Shown here piece by piece: positions 37,001 to 44,786 of a stretch of 59,254 nucleotides of DNA. The position numbers and the translations under genes were made by a program. The notes below the pieces were generated by a model. That model had not been told where the DNA came from. It saw only the letters and a program-made list of their open reading frames with translations, and searched no databases. The first letter of the stretch is position 1. Each line of letters begins with the position of its first letter. This DNA is from Cyclobacteriaceae bacterium (GTDB taxonomy: Bacteria > Bacteroidota > Bacteroidia > Cytophagales > Cyclobacteriaceae), in the NCBI GenBank assembly GCA_019638285.1, contig JAHBUB010000018.1:1-59254 (forward strand). The letters run 5' to 3'.

Positions 37001-38296
37001 TTTTCTGCTTCCCTTTTTTTTGATAAACACGTTATTAAGGACTTGCCAGATTTTAAACTCCTGAAATAATGGACATGATTTTGGCGCTACCCTTAACCCG
37101 ATAGTCTTCTTAACATTGCTACCGTTTCTTTCGACCACAATTTCCTTGCGTTCAAATTCACAGATGCTAATCAATCTTTTTTGTGATTTCAGTTTTCTTT
37201 GATAGAATATTATTATATCCCTGATCTCTGTTTTTAAATCATTGGTTAGTTCTGTGTAATGGTTGGATTGCTCCTTCCAAATCGCTTCAAATTCATCTAA
37301 ATAATCCTGACGGTAGAATACCTGATTCCTTAATCGGATATGGGGATTTCCATGCAATTGTCTATACAAAAATTGTCCCACGGTTTCCCTATTAAAATAC
37401 AATTCTTTGCTGCGGTCGCTTATTGCACCGAGATAGCCACTTGAATTATTTAGATTGTTGTTGATTTCGGTAATCACGTAGGCTGCCACTTCTTTTTCTA
37501 ACTTCTCTGAAATAGCGTTGCTTCTCCATTCATAAGCTCTTAATTTTTTTTCTTCTCTTGTTCCTTTATTTTCTGCTGTGTTGAATTTGTACTTTCCCCA
37601 AAACCATGCTGAAGTAGCACGCTGTCCCTTGCCTTGCAATTCTTTATAAAATTCGTGGGTAAAAATTTCGGGGTGAAACTGCTGTTGACAATCCCACACC
37701 TTATCAAATTCTACCTGTAAATCGGAACGATAGAAATCAGGTATATACTTTTTCCCTTCTTTTAATAACTCGTAAGATAATTGTCCCGGGGTTAAGCCCT
37801 CCTCATACAACCGTTTTGCGATGGCCATCCCATCAATAGCTGTTCCCTCTTCTTCATTTTTGGCCTTACGACTGCTTTTGTAGCCACGCTTTTTATTGAT
37901 TGCCAAAAATATTCTCGCCAATTCTTCCTTCTCTATTTTTTTTGTAACCGCTTTTGCGCGCAAGCGCCATGTCTCATGGGTGGTGTTTTTACCGTCTTCA
38001 GCAAGCTTGGTGTTGTTAGTAATCAACCCCTGCTGCCTTAACACTTCTATAAGGTTATTTCTGCGCAACTGATAGCGGTCGAGATTTTTTCTCATACCTC
38101 GTTTTAGTGTTCTATCGGCATTTACTGAAATTGCCTTCCCCTTTTCGAAGTTAGTTTGTTCATCTGTGCTCAAAGGAATGACTCTAACCCCAATTCTTTC
38201 TATTGAAGACCGTTCAGGTACTTCATTTTCAATAACATGGGCAAACCCAATAGAAGTTGTTCCTAGGTCTAGACCGAGTATATTTTTTTTACTCAT
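34001..38296 (-). CDS. cas9: CRISPR-associated endonuclease Cas9, type II-C
   Basis: This is a 1431-residue effector. RuvC-I lies at the N-terminus with Asp10 (ILGLDLGTTSIG). It is followed by an Arg-rich bridge helix near residues 60-80 (RTLKRGMRKNLDRYQLRRN) and a long REC lobe. RuvC-II contains Glu726 (IRIELARELKK), the HNH domain has His810 (IDIDHIIPQARVFDDSFSNK), and RuvC-III has His982/Asp985 (NDHRHHAMDALTVAF). A C-terminal WED/PAM-interacting region of about 400 residues completes it. All catalytic residues are intact. The length is large but within the range for Bacteroidota II-C enzymes. It is the first gene of the operon, is followed 2 bp later by the transposase, and diverges from the tracrRNA. 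Confidence 0.98.
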   Translation of the reverse strand: MSKKNILGLDLGTTSIGFAHVIENEVPERSSIERIGVRVIPLSTDEQTNFEKGKAISVNADRTLKRGMRKNLDRYQLRRNNLIEVLRQQGLITNNTKLAEDGKNTTHETWRLRAKAVTKKIEKEELARIFLAINKKRGYKSSRKAKNEEEGTAIDGMAIAKRLYEEGLTPGQLSYELLKEGKKYIPDFYRSDLQVEFDKVWDCQQQFHPEIFTHEFYKELQGKGQRATSAWFWGKYKFNTAENKGTREEKKLRAYEWRSNAISEKLEKEVAAYVITEINNNLNNSSGYLGAISDRSKELYFNRETVGQFLYRQLHGNPHIRLRNQVFYRQDYLDEFEAIWKEQSNHYTELTNDLKTEIRDIIIFYQRKLKSQKRLISICEFERKEIVVERNGSNVKKTIGLRVAPKSCPLFQEFKIWQVLNNVFIKKKGSRKRIASNGEKQSDNDTEIFEFDLQAKQQLFEELNFKGYLKQDKIIELLGYKPNKWELNYTELEGNRTNRVFNEAYLKILDLEGYDVKDLLKVKSNKDEVELDDLTVPVLEIKHMIKSIFEVLNIKTEILDFNAELDGKAFEQQASYRLWHLLYSYESDDSPSGNVKLYELLREKFGFKKEHSQILANITLSDDYGNLSTKAMRKIYPYIHESKFSEACEQAGYRHSAASWTKEEIATRPLKNKLELLKKNSLRNPVVEKILNQMINVVNTLIEVNSKKDKNGDIIEYFKFDEIRIELARELKKNAKERAEMTSNINAAKANHDKIIKLLRNEFGVKNPSRNDIIRYKLYEELRNNGYKDLYTDEYIPREVLFSKQIDIDHIIPQARVFDDSFSNKTLSFRKDNLKKGNRTAFDYIESDFGKENVEIFIKRIEKLFEIGKRNKEDGISKAKYQKLQKRATDIGEGFIERDLRDSQYIAKKAKTMLYDITRSVVSTSGSVTDRLREDWDLINIMQELNFDKFKKQGLTEKVEKKDGTFKERIVDWSKRNDHRHHAMDALTVAFTKHNHIQYLNHLNARYNEADQEHRNIKGIEDKETLVVKDYNGNSKRVFKLPIPNFRIVAKEHLENILVSHKAKNKVVTKNRNKIAGKEKPQDTLTPRGQLHKETIYGKYQYYVHSEEKIGSKFDLETINKVSNPIYKELLVKRLSENGNDPKKAFTGKNTLSKNPIYLDDSKTDTVPDKVGLTWLEEGYSIRKDVTPENFKEAKNIEKVLDEGIKRILLSRLKEYENDPKKAFSDLDKNPIWLNRDKGISIKRVTISGVSNAEALHYKRDHLGKEILDESGKPISVDFVSTGNNHHVAIYKDEKESLQERVVSFFDAVQLVNAGFPVIDKEFNRGLGWKFLFSMKQNEYFLFPNEQTGFAPKEVDLLDMKNNKLISQNLFRVQKIATRNYMFRHHLETSVEDKKVLVNITYKLIQSTGHLKDVVKVRINHIGQIVKVGEY

Positions 38297-38324
38297 TTTT
38301 TATAATAAATTATTTTGTTAAATT

Positions 38325-38411
38325 AGTCACTGAAAGCAAATCACAATAAGGATTATTCCGTTGTGAAAACATCTGGATTGCCTCTTGTCCATAAACCAGG
38401 AGGCTTTTTTT
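38325..38411 (+). ncRNA. tracrRNA
   Basis: GAAAGCAAATCACAA (38332-38346) is the perfect 15-nt complement of repeat positions 2-16. It is followed by the Bacteroidota-style nexus AATAAGGATTATTCCGTTGTG and then by a terminator stem (GCCTCTTG at 38380-38387, CAGGAGGC at 38397-38404) with seven T. The 5' end is approximate; a -7-like TTATTTTG lies at 38311-38318. It is transcribed away from cas9, pairs with the crRNA repeat and is needed for Cas9 loading and RNase III processing. Confidence 0.9.
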
Positions 38412-38948
38412 ATGCCCTATAAGGGTACAATCAGAACTATCTCTCCTCTAACGGTACGGATTTTATCCAATTAGCAGTTTTCTTCAGCTATAATAAGGTT
38501 TTCACAACAGGAAAACAATAGTTTTATATAGGCTAATTCGTTTTTTTTGCATCGTTAGCTAGGGAGGAGGTATCGCCTAACCAAGGCTTACAGGAGAAAT
38601 TTCGAATCAGAAAAGTAAGGCATAAGATGGAACAACATCAAATATTTGCTTTTCATCAAATTATTTAATATACTTGGCTAGTATCAACAAACGAATATTT
38701 AGTTATTCTTCCTATTCAAACCATCATTCGGAGTTTCATTCTTTATCAAAAAGAACAATACTTACTCCTGATTAAAAATAGTCAGAAGGTCACCTTCCAG
38801 AATTAAGGGCACTCGCGAGTGTGCCAGTCTCAACTCCCCTATTAATTAAATAAACACATCGTTGTTTGGGCATAATTTCATTGCGCCCGTTACTCGCCTG
38901 GAATTTAAATATAGGGCGATGTGTATCCACATTTAAAAATTGATAATC
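38412..38948. other. Intergenic region between tracrRNA and small basic protein gene
   Basis: I see no gene in this stretch. It includes GTTTTCACAAC (38498-38508), an inverted copy of the tracrRNA nexus word GTTGTGAAAAC (38360-38370). It also has two close palindromes, GAAGGT-C-ACCTTC (38785-38797) and CACTCGCGAGTG (38810-38821). The cas9 promoter must be read leftward from here or from within the tracrRNA gene. Confidence 0.4.
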
Positions 38949-39056
38949 ATGGCAAGAGGAAAGAACCTTAAAAGCGCAACAAAAGATTTGAAAGCTTTAA
39001 AACAAGAAAGAATACTTAAGAAGCTGGAAGATAAAAAGGCTAGGAAACGCAAATAA
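38949..39056 (+). CDS. Small basic protein, 35 residues
   Basis: The short frame begins MARGKNLKSATKDLKALKQ and continues as a Lys/Arg-rich amphipathic helix (ERILKKLEDKKARKRK) to the stop at 39056. About 40 percent of residues are Lys or Arg. It is followed 31 bp later by a good terminator, and the upstream region is AT-rich, as expected of a real gene in this phylum. The family is unknown to me. Composition suggests a nucleic-acid- or ribosome-binding peptide. It is the first gene beyond the CRISPR locus, on the opposite strand to cas9. Confidence 0.6.
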   Translation: MARGKNLKSATKDLKALKQERILKKLEDKKARKRK

Positions 39057-39087
39057 AGAATAACGCTTTATTAATGATTAATAGAAG

Positions 39088-39116
39088 AGGGCATTTCTTT
39101 GTTGGAATGCCCTTTT
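39088..39116 (+). terminator. Rho-independent terminator
   Basis: AGGGCATT (39088-39095) pairs with AATGCCCT (39106-39113) and is followed by TTTT. It ends the small basic protein transcript and faces the convergent methyltransferase gene. Confidence 0.8.
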
Positions 39117-39129
39117 AAATGCCGTCATC

Positions 39130-39783
39130 TTACTCTCCAACCTGTCGTTTGAAACTACAAAACAGGAAGTTTTGCAGGGTACCGAAGGGCGTCTGATGGT
39201 TCTCAGTGATACATTTTATTTTTTCGAACCCATCGCTTAACTGGTCTTGAAGTAGTTCTTCAGAATATTGTTTGATCTCTAGCCCACTGCATTTCTTAGG
39301 CCCATCCTGAGAGAAAGTCCCAATGGTAAGATATCCACTTTCTTTAAGATTTGTTTTTGCCTTCTCCAAGTATTCATTGATTTGATCAGGCGTTGTCATA
39401 AAATGAAAGGTGGCCCTGTCGTGCCACAGGTCGAAGGTTTTTTCAGTTTTAAGTTCTGTAATGTCTGACACAATCCAATTTACTTTTTTCGCCTTCTCCC
39501 CTAACCTCTTTTTTGTTCTTCGCAAAGCCTGCTCTGAAATATCTAAAACGGTAATGTCTTCATATCCCTCATCTATTAGCTTGTCTACTAATTTACTTTC
39601 TCCCCCACCGATGTCAATAATACTGGCTTGTTTTGGGAGATTAAAACTATGGATAAAGCCGAGAGAGGTAGTGGGGTTCTCTTGTGTCCAGCTTACCTCA
39701 TTGGGTTGCTTGGTAGAGTAGATTTTATCCCAGTGTTCTTTTTTATGGTTAGGCATTGGCTTAGAATGTTTCTCTTTAAACAT
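39130..39783 (-). CDS. Class I SAM-dependent methyltransferase
   Basis: A 217-residue soluble enzyme. The SAM-binding motif I is SIIDIGGGESKLVDKLIDEG, motif II is ITVLDISEQALRR, and the post-motif is FDLWHDRATFHFMTT, a segment typical of thiopurine/tellurite-type or general small-molecule methyltransferases. The N-terminus HWDKIYSTKQPNEVSWTQ matches that group. The ATG at 39783 is used, but the in-frame ATG at 39756 (MPNHKKEHWDK) is equally plausible. Its substrate is unknown. It lies 90 bp upstream of the CDF transporter's stop, so read-through from that gene is possible. Confidence 0.82.
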   Translation of the reverse strand: MFKEKHSKPMPNHKKEHWDKIYSTKQPNEVSWTQENPTTSLGFIHSFNLPKQASIIDIGGGESKLVDKLIDEGYEDITVLDISEQALRRTKKRLGEKAKKVNWIVSDITELKTEKTFDLWHDRATFHFMTTPDQINEYLEKAKTNLKESGYLTIGTFSQDGPKKCSGLEIKQYSEELLQDQLSDGFEKIKCITENHQTPFGTLQNFLFCSFKRQVGE

Positions 39784-39872
39784 AAGTTTAACAATTTAGT
39801 TCTGTATCTATCCGTTTTGTGACTGGATCACAACATCCACACCGAGGATCGTTAGTGAAATCGATCTCTTGT

Positions 39873-40739
39873 TCATTCCGGTTCAATGTGGATTAATACG
39901 TGTCCTAAATGTGGTATTTTATCGCGTAGATAATCTTTCAACCTGTGTGCGATGTTGTGTCCTTCTTCCACTGAAATTGCCCCGTTGACTATCGCGTGCA
40001 AATCAACGTGATATTCTGTTCCTGCTTTTCGGATAAAACACTTTTCGGTTCCTAGTACACCCGGAACCTCAACGGATTTCTCTCTGATCTCAAGCATTAA
40101 GTCGTCATAAATGTTTTCATCCATTATTTCACCCAAGGCAGGCCTAAATATTAAGTAACTATTGTACAAAATAAAGAAGGAAGCCAATAAGGCGGCCCAA
40201 TCGTCAGCAGCCTCATAGCCTTTTCCAAAGAGGATGGCTATGGAAATGCCAAGAAAAGCCATTACTGAAGTGATCGCATCACTTCTATGGTGCCAGGCAT
40301 CGGCCTTAAGCGAGGAGCTATTCGTTTCTTTACTTTTCTTAATGATTATGCGAAATGAAATTTCTTTCCATAAGATGATACCACCCAACACCAGTAATGT
40401 CCAGGATTTAGGGGTCTCATGGGGCGATTGAATATTTTGAATACTCTCGTAGGCAATTATTGTGGCGGAAGTCACAAGAAAAGCCACGACCATAAACGTA
40501 ATTAATGGTTCTATTTTCCCGTGTCCATAAGGATGGTTTTGGTCCGCTGGTCTTTTGGCGTATTTAAGTCCGAACAATACCAGAAGTGAAGAAAAAATAT
40601 CGGTAGTGGATTCGATGGCATCAGCAATTAAAGCATAGGAATTTCCAAATAATCCGGCCAGTCCCTTTATTAAAGCCAAACTAATATTTCCAATAATGCT
40701 GAAATATATGGTGCGAATCGCAGTTTGCTTATTATCCAT
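39873..40739 (-). CDS. Cation diffusion facilitator (CDF) transporter
   Basis: A 288-residue protein with six transmembrane helices and a cytosolic C-terminal ferredoxin-like domain. Metal-site Asp/His residues are visible in helix 2 (LIADAIESTTDIFSS) and helix 5 (ADAWHHRSDAITS). The loop motif NHPYGHGKIEPL and the C-terminal HVDLHAIVNGAISVEEGHNIAHRLKDYL are also typical. It exports divalent cations such as zinc, iron or manganese in exchange for protons; the metal cannot be assigned confidently. It is followed by the methyltransferase and preceded by the cupin gene on the same strand (44-bp gap). Confidence 0.92.
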   Translation of the reverse strand: MDNKQTAIRTIYFSIIGNISLALIKGLAGLFGNSYALIADAIESTTDIFSSLLVLFGLKYAKRPADQNHPYGHGKIEPLITFMVVAFLVTSATIIAYESIQNIQSPHETPKSWTLLVLGGIILWKEISFRIIIKKSKETNSSSLKADAWHHRSDAITSVMAFLGISIAILFGKGYEAADDWAALLASFFILYNSYLIFRPALGEIMDENIYDDLMLEIREKSVEVPGVLGTEKCFIRKAGTEYHVDLHAIVNGAISVEEGHNIAHRLKDYLRDKIPHLGHVLIHIEPE

Positions 40740-40783
40740 TGTCCATTTGCTGGTTGCTTGTACTTAAGCAACCCAACCATCCG

Positions 40784-41146
40784 TTATATCCACTTCAGTT
40801 CATGTACTGTTCTCTCGTGCTCTACGGCACCGGTATGTGCGGTATCTTTAGGTTCGAACAGTAGCACCCACACTTCTTCCCCATTGGTGCGTGGGTTGTG
40901 CTCCACTCCTTTCGGCACAATGATCATCTCTCCCTCTTTCACTACTTCCGTTCGATCACGAAAATCCATGTACAAAGTACCTTTAAAAATCATAAAGAGT
41001 TCGTCTTCGTTTTCATGACTGTGCCAGATAAACTCATCTTTCACTTTGGCCAATTTCACATACTGACCGTTCAGCTCTCCAATGATTTTTGGCGTCCATG
41101 TTTCTGTAAACAAATTGAATTTATCTTTGATAGGGATCGTTTGCAT
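40784..41146 (-). CDS. Small cupin-domain protein
   Basis: A 120-residue single-domain beta-barrel. The first cupin motif is visible as FIWHSHENEDELFMIFKG and the second as GEMIIVPKGVEHNP. Together they contain the His, His, Glu and His metal ligands. Small cupins of this type are often isomerases or dioxygenases, or sense small molecules; nothing indicates which here. It diverges from the aldo-keto reductase/RidA fusion gene with a 60-bp intergenic region and may share regulation with it. Confidence 0.9.
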   Translation of the reverse strand: MQTIPIKDKFNLFTETWTPKIIGELNGQYVKLAKVKDEFIWHSHENEDELFMIFKGTLYMDFRDRTEVVKEGEMIIVPKGVEHNPRTNGEEVWVLLFEPKDTAHTGAVEHERTVHELKWI

Positions 41147-41206
41147 TATTTTGTATTCGTAATAAAGGAAGTAAATTTATTTTTTTACCAGTGATAAAGA
41201 TAACCG

Positions 41207-42664
41207 ATGGATTCAATAATTGAAACTTGCCAATTATCGCCTACGCTTCAAATCTCCCGTGTGCTCACAGGACTGTGGCAAATCGCTGATATGGAACGTG
41301 ATGGACAAGTATTGGATCCCAATGAAACCGCTCAGTCCATGAGACCTTACCTTGAGGCAGGCTTCACTACTTTTGATATGGCCGACCACTATGGATCTGC
41401 AGAAGTAATAGCCGGAACATTTAGGCAAAGCCTCAGTCAGCCACATGCGGTGCAATTATTGACCAAGTGGGTGCCCAAGCCCGGGCAAACCAGCAAAGTA
41501 GAAGTGAGAAATGCTGTGGTCACAGCACTAAATCGTTTGCAATCCAAACAAATCGACCTGCTTCAGTTTCACGCATGGAATTATGCAGATCCCAATTGGC
41601 TGGATTGTCTCTACTGGTTACAAGAATTAAAACAGGAAGGATTGATTGCCAATATAGGGCTAACCAACTTTGACACCGCCCATCTTCGCATCGTGCTCAC
41701 AAGTGGTATCGAAGTGGTCTCCAATCAGGTTTGCTATTCAGTGGTGGATCAAAGGGCCGGTGGTGCAATGGCTAAAATTTGTATGGAACACAACATCAAA
41801 TTACTTGCCTTTGGCACAGTGGCGGGTGGGTTTCTTACGGACAAGTGGTTGAATAAACCTGAGCCTGTATTGGATGAAACACTCACTTGGTCACAAATGA
41901 AGTACAAACGATTCATTGATGAGGCAGGTGGATGGGAAAAGTTTCAACAATTGCTTTCAACATTAAGCGAGGTGTCAAAGCGGCACAATGTATCTATTGC
42001 CAATGTAGCAAGTCGCTATATGTTAGAGCAGCCCGCAGTGGGTGGTGTGATCATCGGAGCGAGACTCGGAAAAAGCGAACACGTGCAAGACAACATTAAG
42101 CTCTTTCAATTCAGACTAAGTGATGATGACAAAGCCATTATACAGAAAGCGCAGGCAACCCTAACACCGATACCCGGAGACTGTGGGGATGAGTACAGAA
42201 AGCCACCTTTCCTTACCGCATCGGGTGACCTGAGTCATCACGTGGATACCATTCCTCCCCCTTTTCCCACATTGGAAGGAAGCGATGGAAGAACCAAGGC
42301 ATTGAGCGGAACGATTTGGGAAGACATAGCAGGGTTTAGCAGGGCCGTAAGAAAAGGAAACAGAATTTTAATCTCTGGTACTACGGCCACACATGGCAGT
42401 AAATCCATCGGTGGTAATGATCCGGCAGCTCAGACTCATTTCGTTATCGACAAAATTGAAGGAGCATTGCAATCATTGGGTGGCACATTGGAACAAGTGG
42501 TGCGCACCAGAATATATGTACGCCACCTACATGATTGGGAACCGATATCACGGGCACATGGTGAGCGCTTTAAATACATTCAGCCGGCCAATACTTTGGT
42601 AAGGGCAGAAATCATTGGTGAGGAATACCTTGTAGAAATAGAAGCAGAAGCAATCGTAAATTAG
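41207..42664 (+). CDS. Aldo-keto reductase fused to a RidA-family domain
   Basis: A 485-residue fusion. Residues 1 to about 320 form an aldo-keto reductase barrel with the Asp-Tyr pair in TFDMADHYGSAE, the Lys in LLTKWVPK and the His in LLQFHAWNYAD, plus the cofactor loop GVIIGARLG. Residues from about 365 to the end form a YjgF/YER057c/UK114 (RidA) domain with RILISGTTATHG, VVRTRIYVRHLHDWEPI, VRAEIIGEEYLVEIEAEAI, including the Arg and Glu of the RidA pocket. RidA proteins hydrolyse reactive enamines and imines. The fusion suggests reduction coupled with removal of an imine intermediate. The substrate is unknown. Confidence 0.92.
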   Translation: MDSIIETCQLSPTLQISRVLTGLWQIADMERDGQVLDPNETAQSMRPYLEAGFTTFDMADHYGSAEVIAGTFRQSLSQPHAVQLLTKWVPKPGQTSKVEVRNAVVTALNRLQSKQIDLLQFHAWNYADPNWLDCLYWLQELKQEGLIANIGLTNFDTAHLRIVLTSGIEVVSNQVCYSVVDQRAGGAMAKICMEHNIKLLAFGTVAGGFLTDKWLNKPEPVLDETLTWSQMKYKRFIDEAGGWEKFQQLLSTLSEVSKRHNVSIANVASRYMLEQPAVGGVIIGARLGKSEHVQDNIKLFQFRLSDDDKAIIQKAQATLTPIPGDCGDEYRKPPFLTASGDLSHHVDTIPPPFPTLEGSDGRTKALSGTIWEDIAGFSRAVRKGNRILISGTTATHGSKSIGGNDPAAQTHFVIDKIEGALQSLGGTLEQVVRTRIYVRHLHDWEPISRAHGERFKYIQPANTLVRAEIIGEEYLVEIEAEAIVN

Positions 42665-42677
42665 ACGCGACTGAACC

Positions 42678-44579
42678 TTAATCTTGAGGCGTTAACCACT
42701 CCTTTCTCAATTTCATCTGTGCTGCTGTGGCATCCACTGCAAATGAGAGCACATGTTGTTTGGTAACGATGACTGGTTTGATTGGCGCTTCCAGTTTTAC
42801 CTCTTTATAGTCTCCTATTTCATCCTTGCGCAAAACGGTATAGGTAACCGTGTCTCCCTCTTTCATAGTTGCCCTGTGCTTGGAAATAATGGCGCTGGTT
42901 TCAGGACCCAACGGAGGCAACTCTACACCATTCATTTTAATAAGAATATCACCGTTTTGAAATCCAATTGCTTTGCCCTGATCATTGAGGTGATCACAAT
43001 TCTGAAGTGCAATCATGGGCTTGTCGTTGTATTGCAATACCGTGATGTTATTGCTTCCAAATCCAAGGTTCACCTCTTTCTCTTCCAATTCTTTGGTATA
43101 CTTAACGCCCACCTCTTCCCATATTTCTTTTAAGGGTAAACTTGATGGACCCCCTACGTAGGTTTTGAGAAATGTTTCAATTTCCGGATAGGTCAGTGCT
43201 CCAATTTCAGAAAACAAGTCATCATCATTAAATGAATTGTCTTTTCCATATTTCTTGGACAATTCGGCCATCAGATTCTGTAATCCGTATTTTCCATCTG
43301 ACAACTTTCTCAATTTTATATCCAGGCACATTCCAATCAGCGCACCTTTTTGATATACATTATAAAACTGATCCCCATAATCACTTAGTATTTTCCTGCT
43401 CAATTCTGTAAAGGGCAAATCATCCCTAAAGCCATCTGCGATTAATAACTTTTGACGGAGCATGGTGAGGTATTGCTCAGGCGAAATCAGGCCATACTTT
43501 ACCTGCATGTTACCCGCAAAATATTCGGTAACACCTTCGTACAGCCACAAATGCTCAGACATTTTAGGATTATTGAAATCAAAATGGCCGATCTCTTTGG
43601 AATGGATGCTAAGTGGTGTTACAATATGAAAAAATTCATGTGCTGCAAAGTCGCGCAAGTTCTGCTTCATTCTATCGATGGTACTCTCCGGCATGTAATA
43701 GAAGGAAGAATAGGAATGCTCCAGCGCGCCATAAGAGGTTACAGGCTGATCTGTAAAATAAAATATGAAGGCATATTTGTCCACCGGAAGGGTGCCTCCC
43801 AGATATTCTTTCTGAGCCATTAGCACTTCTTTGATGCTATTGGCAATTTCTTTGGCAGTGACTTTTCCATTGGGAGAATAAGATCCAATCAATACTTCGG
43901 TTTTACCCACGTAGATGACAGCTGTATCAATTTTAGCATACATCAATGGCGAATCCACAAGCCGGTCAAAATCTTTTACCTCAAATACATCTACTCTCTT
44001 ATCGGGTTGAGGTGATTCGTTCTTCAAAAGCACCAATGGTTCTCCTGTTTTCTCCGCTATCAAACCTGTAGATCCATAAAAACCTTTGTCCCGCACCACA
44101 TTAAATTTGAATGACAATTCCTTCATACCTTCAAAATATCCAAAAAAGCCTGCGGGATTAATGACGAAGTTTTTACCTTCTTCTATGTTGGTTCCTGCTG
44201 GCCAGAAGATATCAGGGCCTGTGAGGGATGTGTCAAAACTGTCCTCTATCCAGTAACTGATTTTGGCTATCTTTTTTGCCTTTTGTATCCGCCAGGCGTT
44301 GGTGTCAATTTTTTCAATGGGTAACAAGTTTCCCTTTTTGTCCTTCACTTCCAACGCTGAGACAAACCGTCCGTAGTCCTGAACAGCATAAGTACCAGGA
44401 ATAATTTTAGGGAGGTAGAAGGTAATCTCATTCTCCGCAATAGTTGGTGGAATCAATTCTACCTTCACTTTGTCGTCTACTACATGGGTCAGGTCGACAG
44501 TAAATTCATAGCCTTTTGACTGGGAAAAAACATTCCATGATGAAATTATGATGACAAATAGAGAAAGAAGGAATCTCAT
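42678..44579 (-). CDS. Exported M61 glycyl aminopeptidase-family metalloprotease with PDZ domain
   Basis: A 633-residue protein with a signal peptide (MRFLLSLFVIIISSWNVFSQ). The N-terminal beta domain (residues 20-190) precedes a thermolysin-like catalytic domain with the zinc motif HEFFH (FAAHEFFHIVTPLS) and the downstream Glu in LWLYEGVTEYFAG. A C-terminal PDZ domain lies around residues 500-600 (GFGSNNITVLQYNDKPMI, AIGFQNGDILIKMNGVELP). M61 peptidases with PDZ domains remove N-terminal Gly or Ala. It probably acts in the periplasm or outside. It is a single gene, convergent with the AKR/RidA fusion with only 13 bp between stops. Confidence 0.92.
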   Translation of the reverse strand: MRFLLSLFVIIISSWNVFSQSKGYEFTVDLTHVVDDKVKVELIPPTIAENEITFYLPKIIPGTYAVQDYGRFVSALEVKDKKGNLLPIEKIDTNAWRIQKAKKIAKISYWIEDSFDTSLTGPDIFWPAGTNIEEGKNFVINPAGFFGYFEGMKELSFKFNVVRDKGFYGSTGLIAEKTGEPLVLLKNESPQPDKRVDVFEVKDFDRLVDSPLMYAKIDTAVIYVGKTEVLIGSYSPNGKVTAKEIANSIKEVLMAQKEYLGGTLPVDKYAFIFYFTDQPVTSYGALEHSYSSFYYMPESTIDRMKQNLRDFAAHEFFHIVTPLSIHSKEIGHFDFNNPKMSEHLWLYEGVTEYFAGNMQVKYGLISPEQYLTMLRQKLLIADGFRDDLPFTELSRKILSDYGDQFYNVYQKGALIGMCLDIKLRKLSDGKYGLQNLMAELSKKYGKDNSFNDDDLFSEIGALTYPEIETFLKTYVGGPSSLPLKEIWEEVGVKYTKELEEKEVNLGFGSNNITVLQYNDKPMIALQNCDHLNDQGKAIGFQNGDILIKMNGVELPPLGPETSAIISKHRATMKEGDTVTYTVLRKDEIGDYKEVKLEAPIKPVIVTKQHVLSFAVDATAAQMKLRKEWLTPQD

Positions 44580-44786
44580 TTATAGGAGGTATTAATGTTA
44601 GAAATAATAAATCGCTCGGTATGCCAAAGATAGGTTAAACGTTTTTGATGGATATAATCAATAAGTGCCTTTACGGATAAATCGTGCAAGAGTTACAAAG
44701 TGACTCCTTCGAATGCCGGTTAAGATCAAGCGTGGTGTAATCCATTATAATTTTGGATAAATTAACGGCTTTAATTACGCTGCCCA

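Noticed and set aside
38949-39056. Reading the 35-codon frame as the ribosomal protein Thx/S31 type
   Set aside because: Those proteins are Gly/Arg-rich with a different pattern. This peptide is a Lys-rich helix, so the name was not used.
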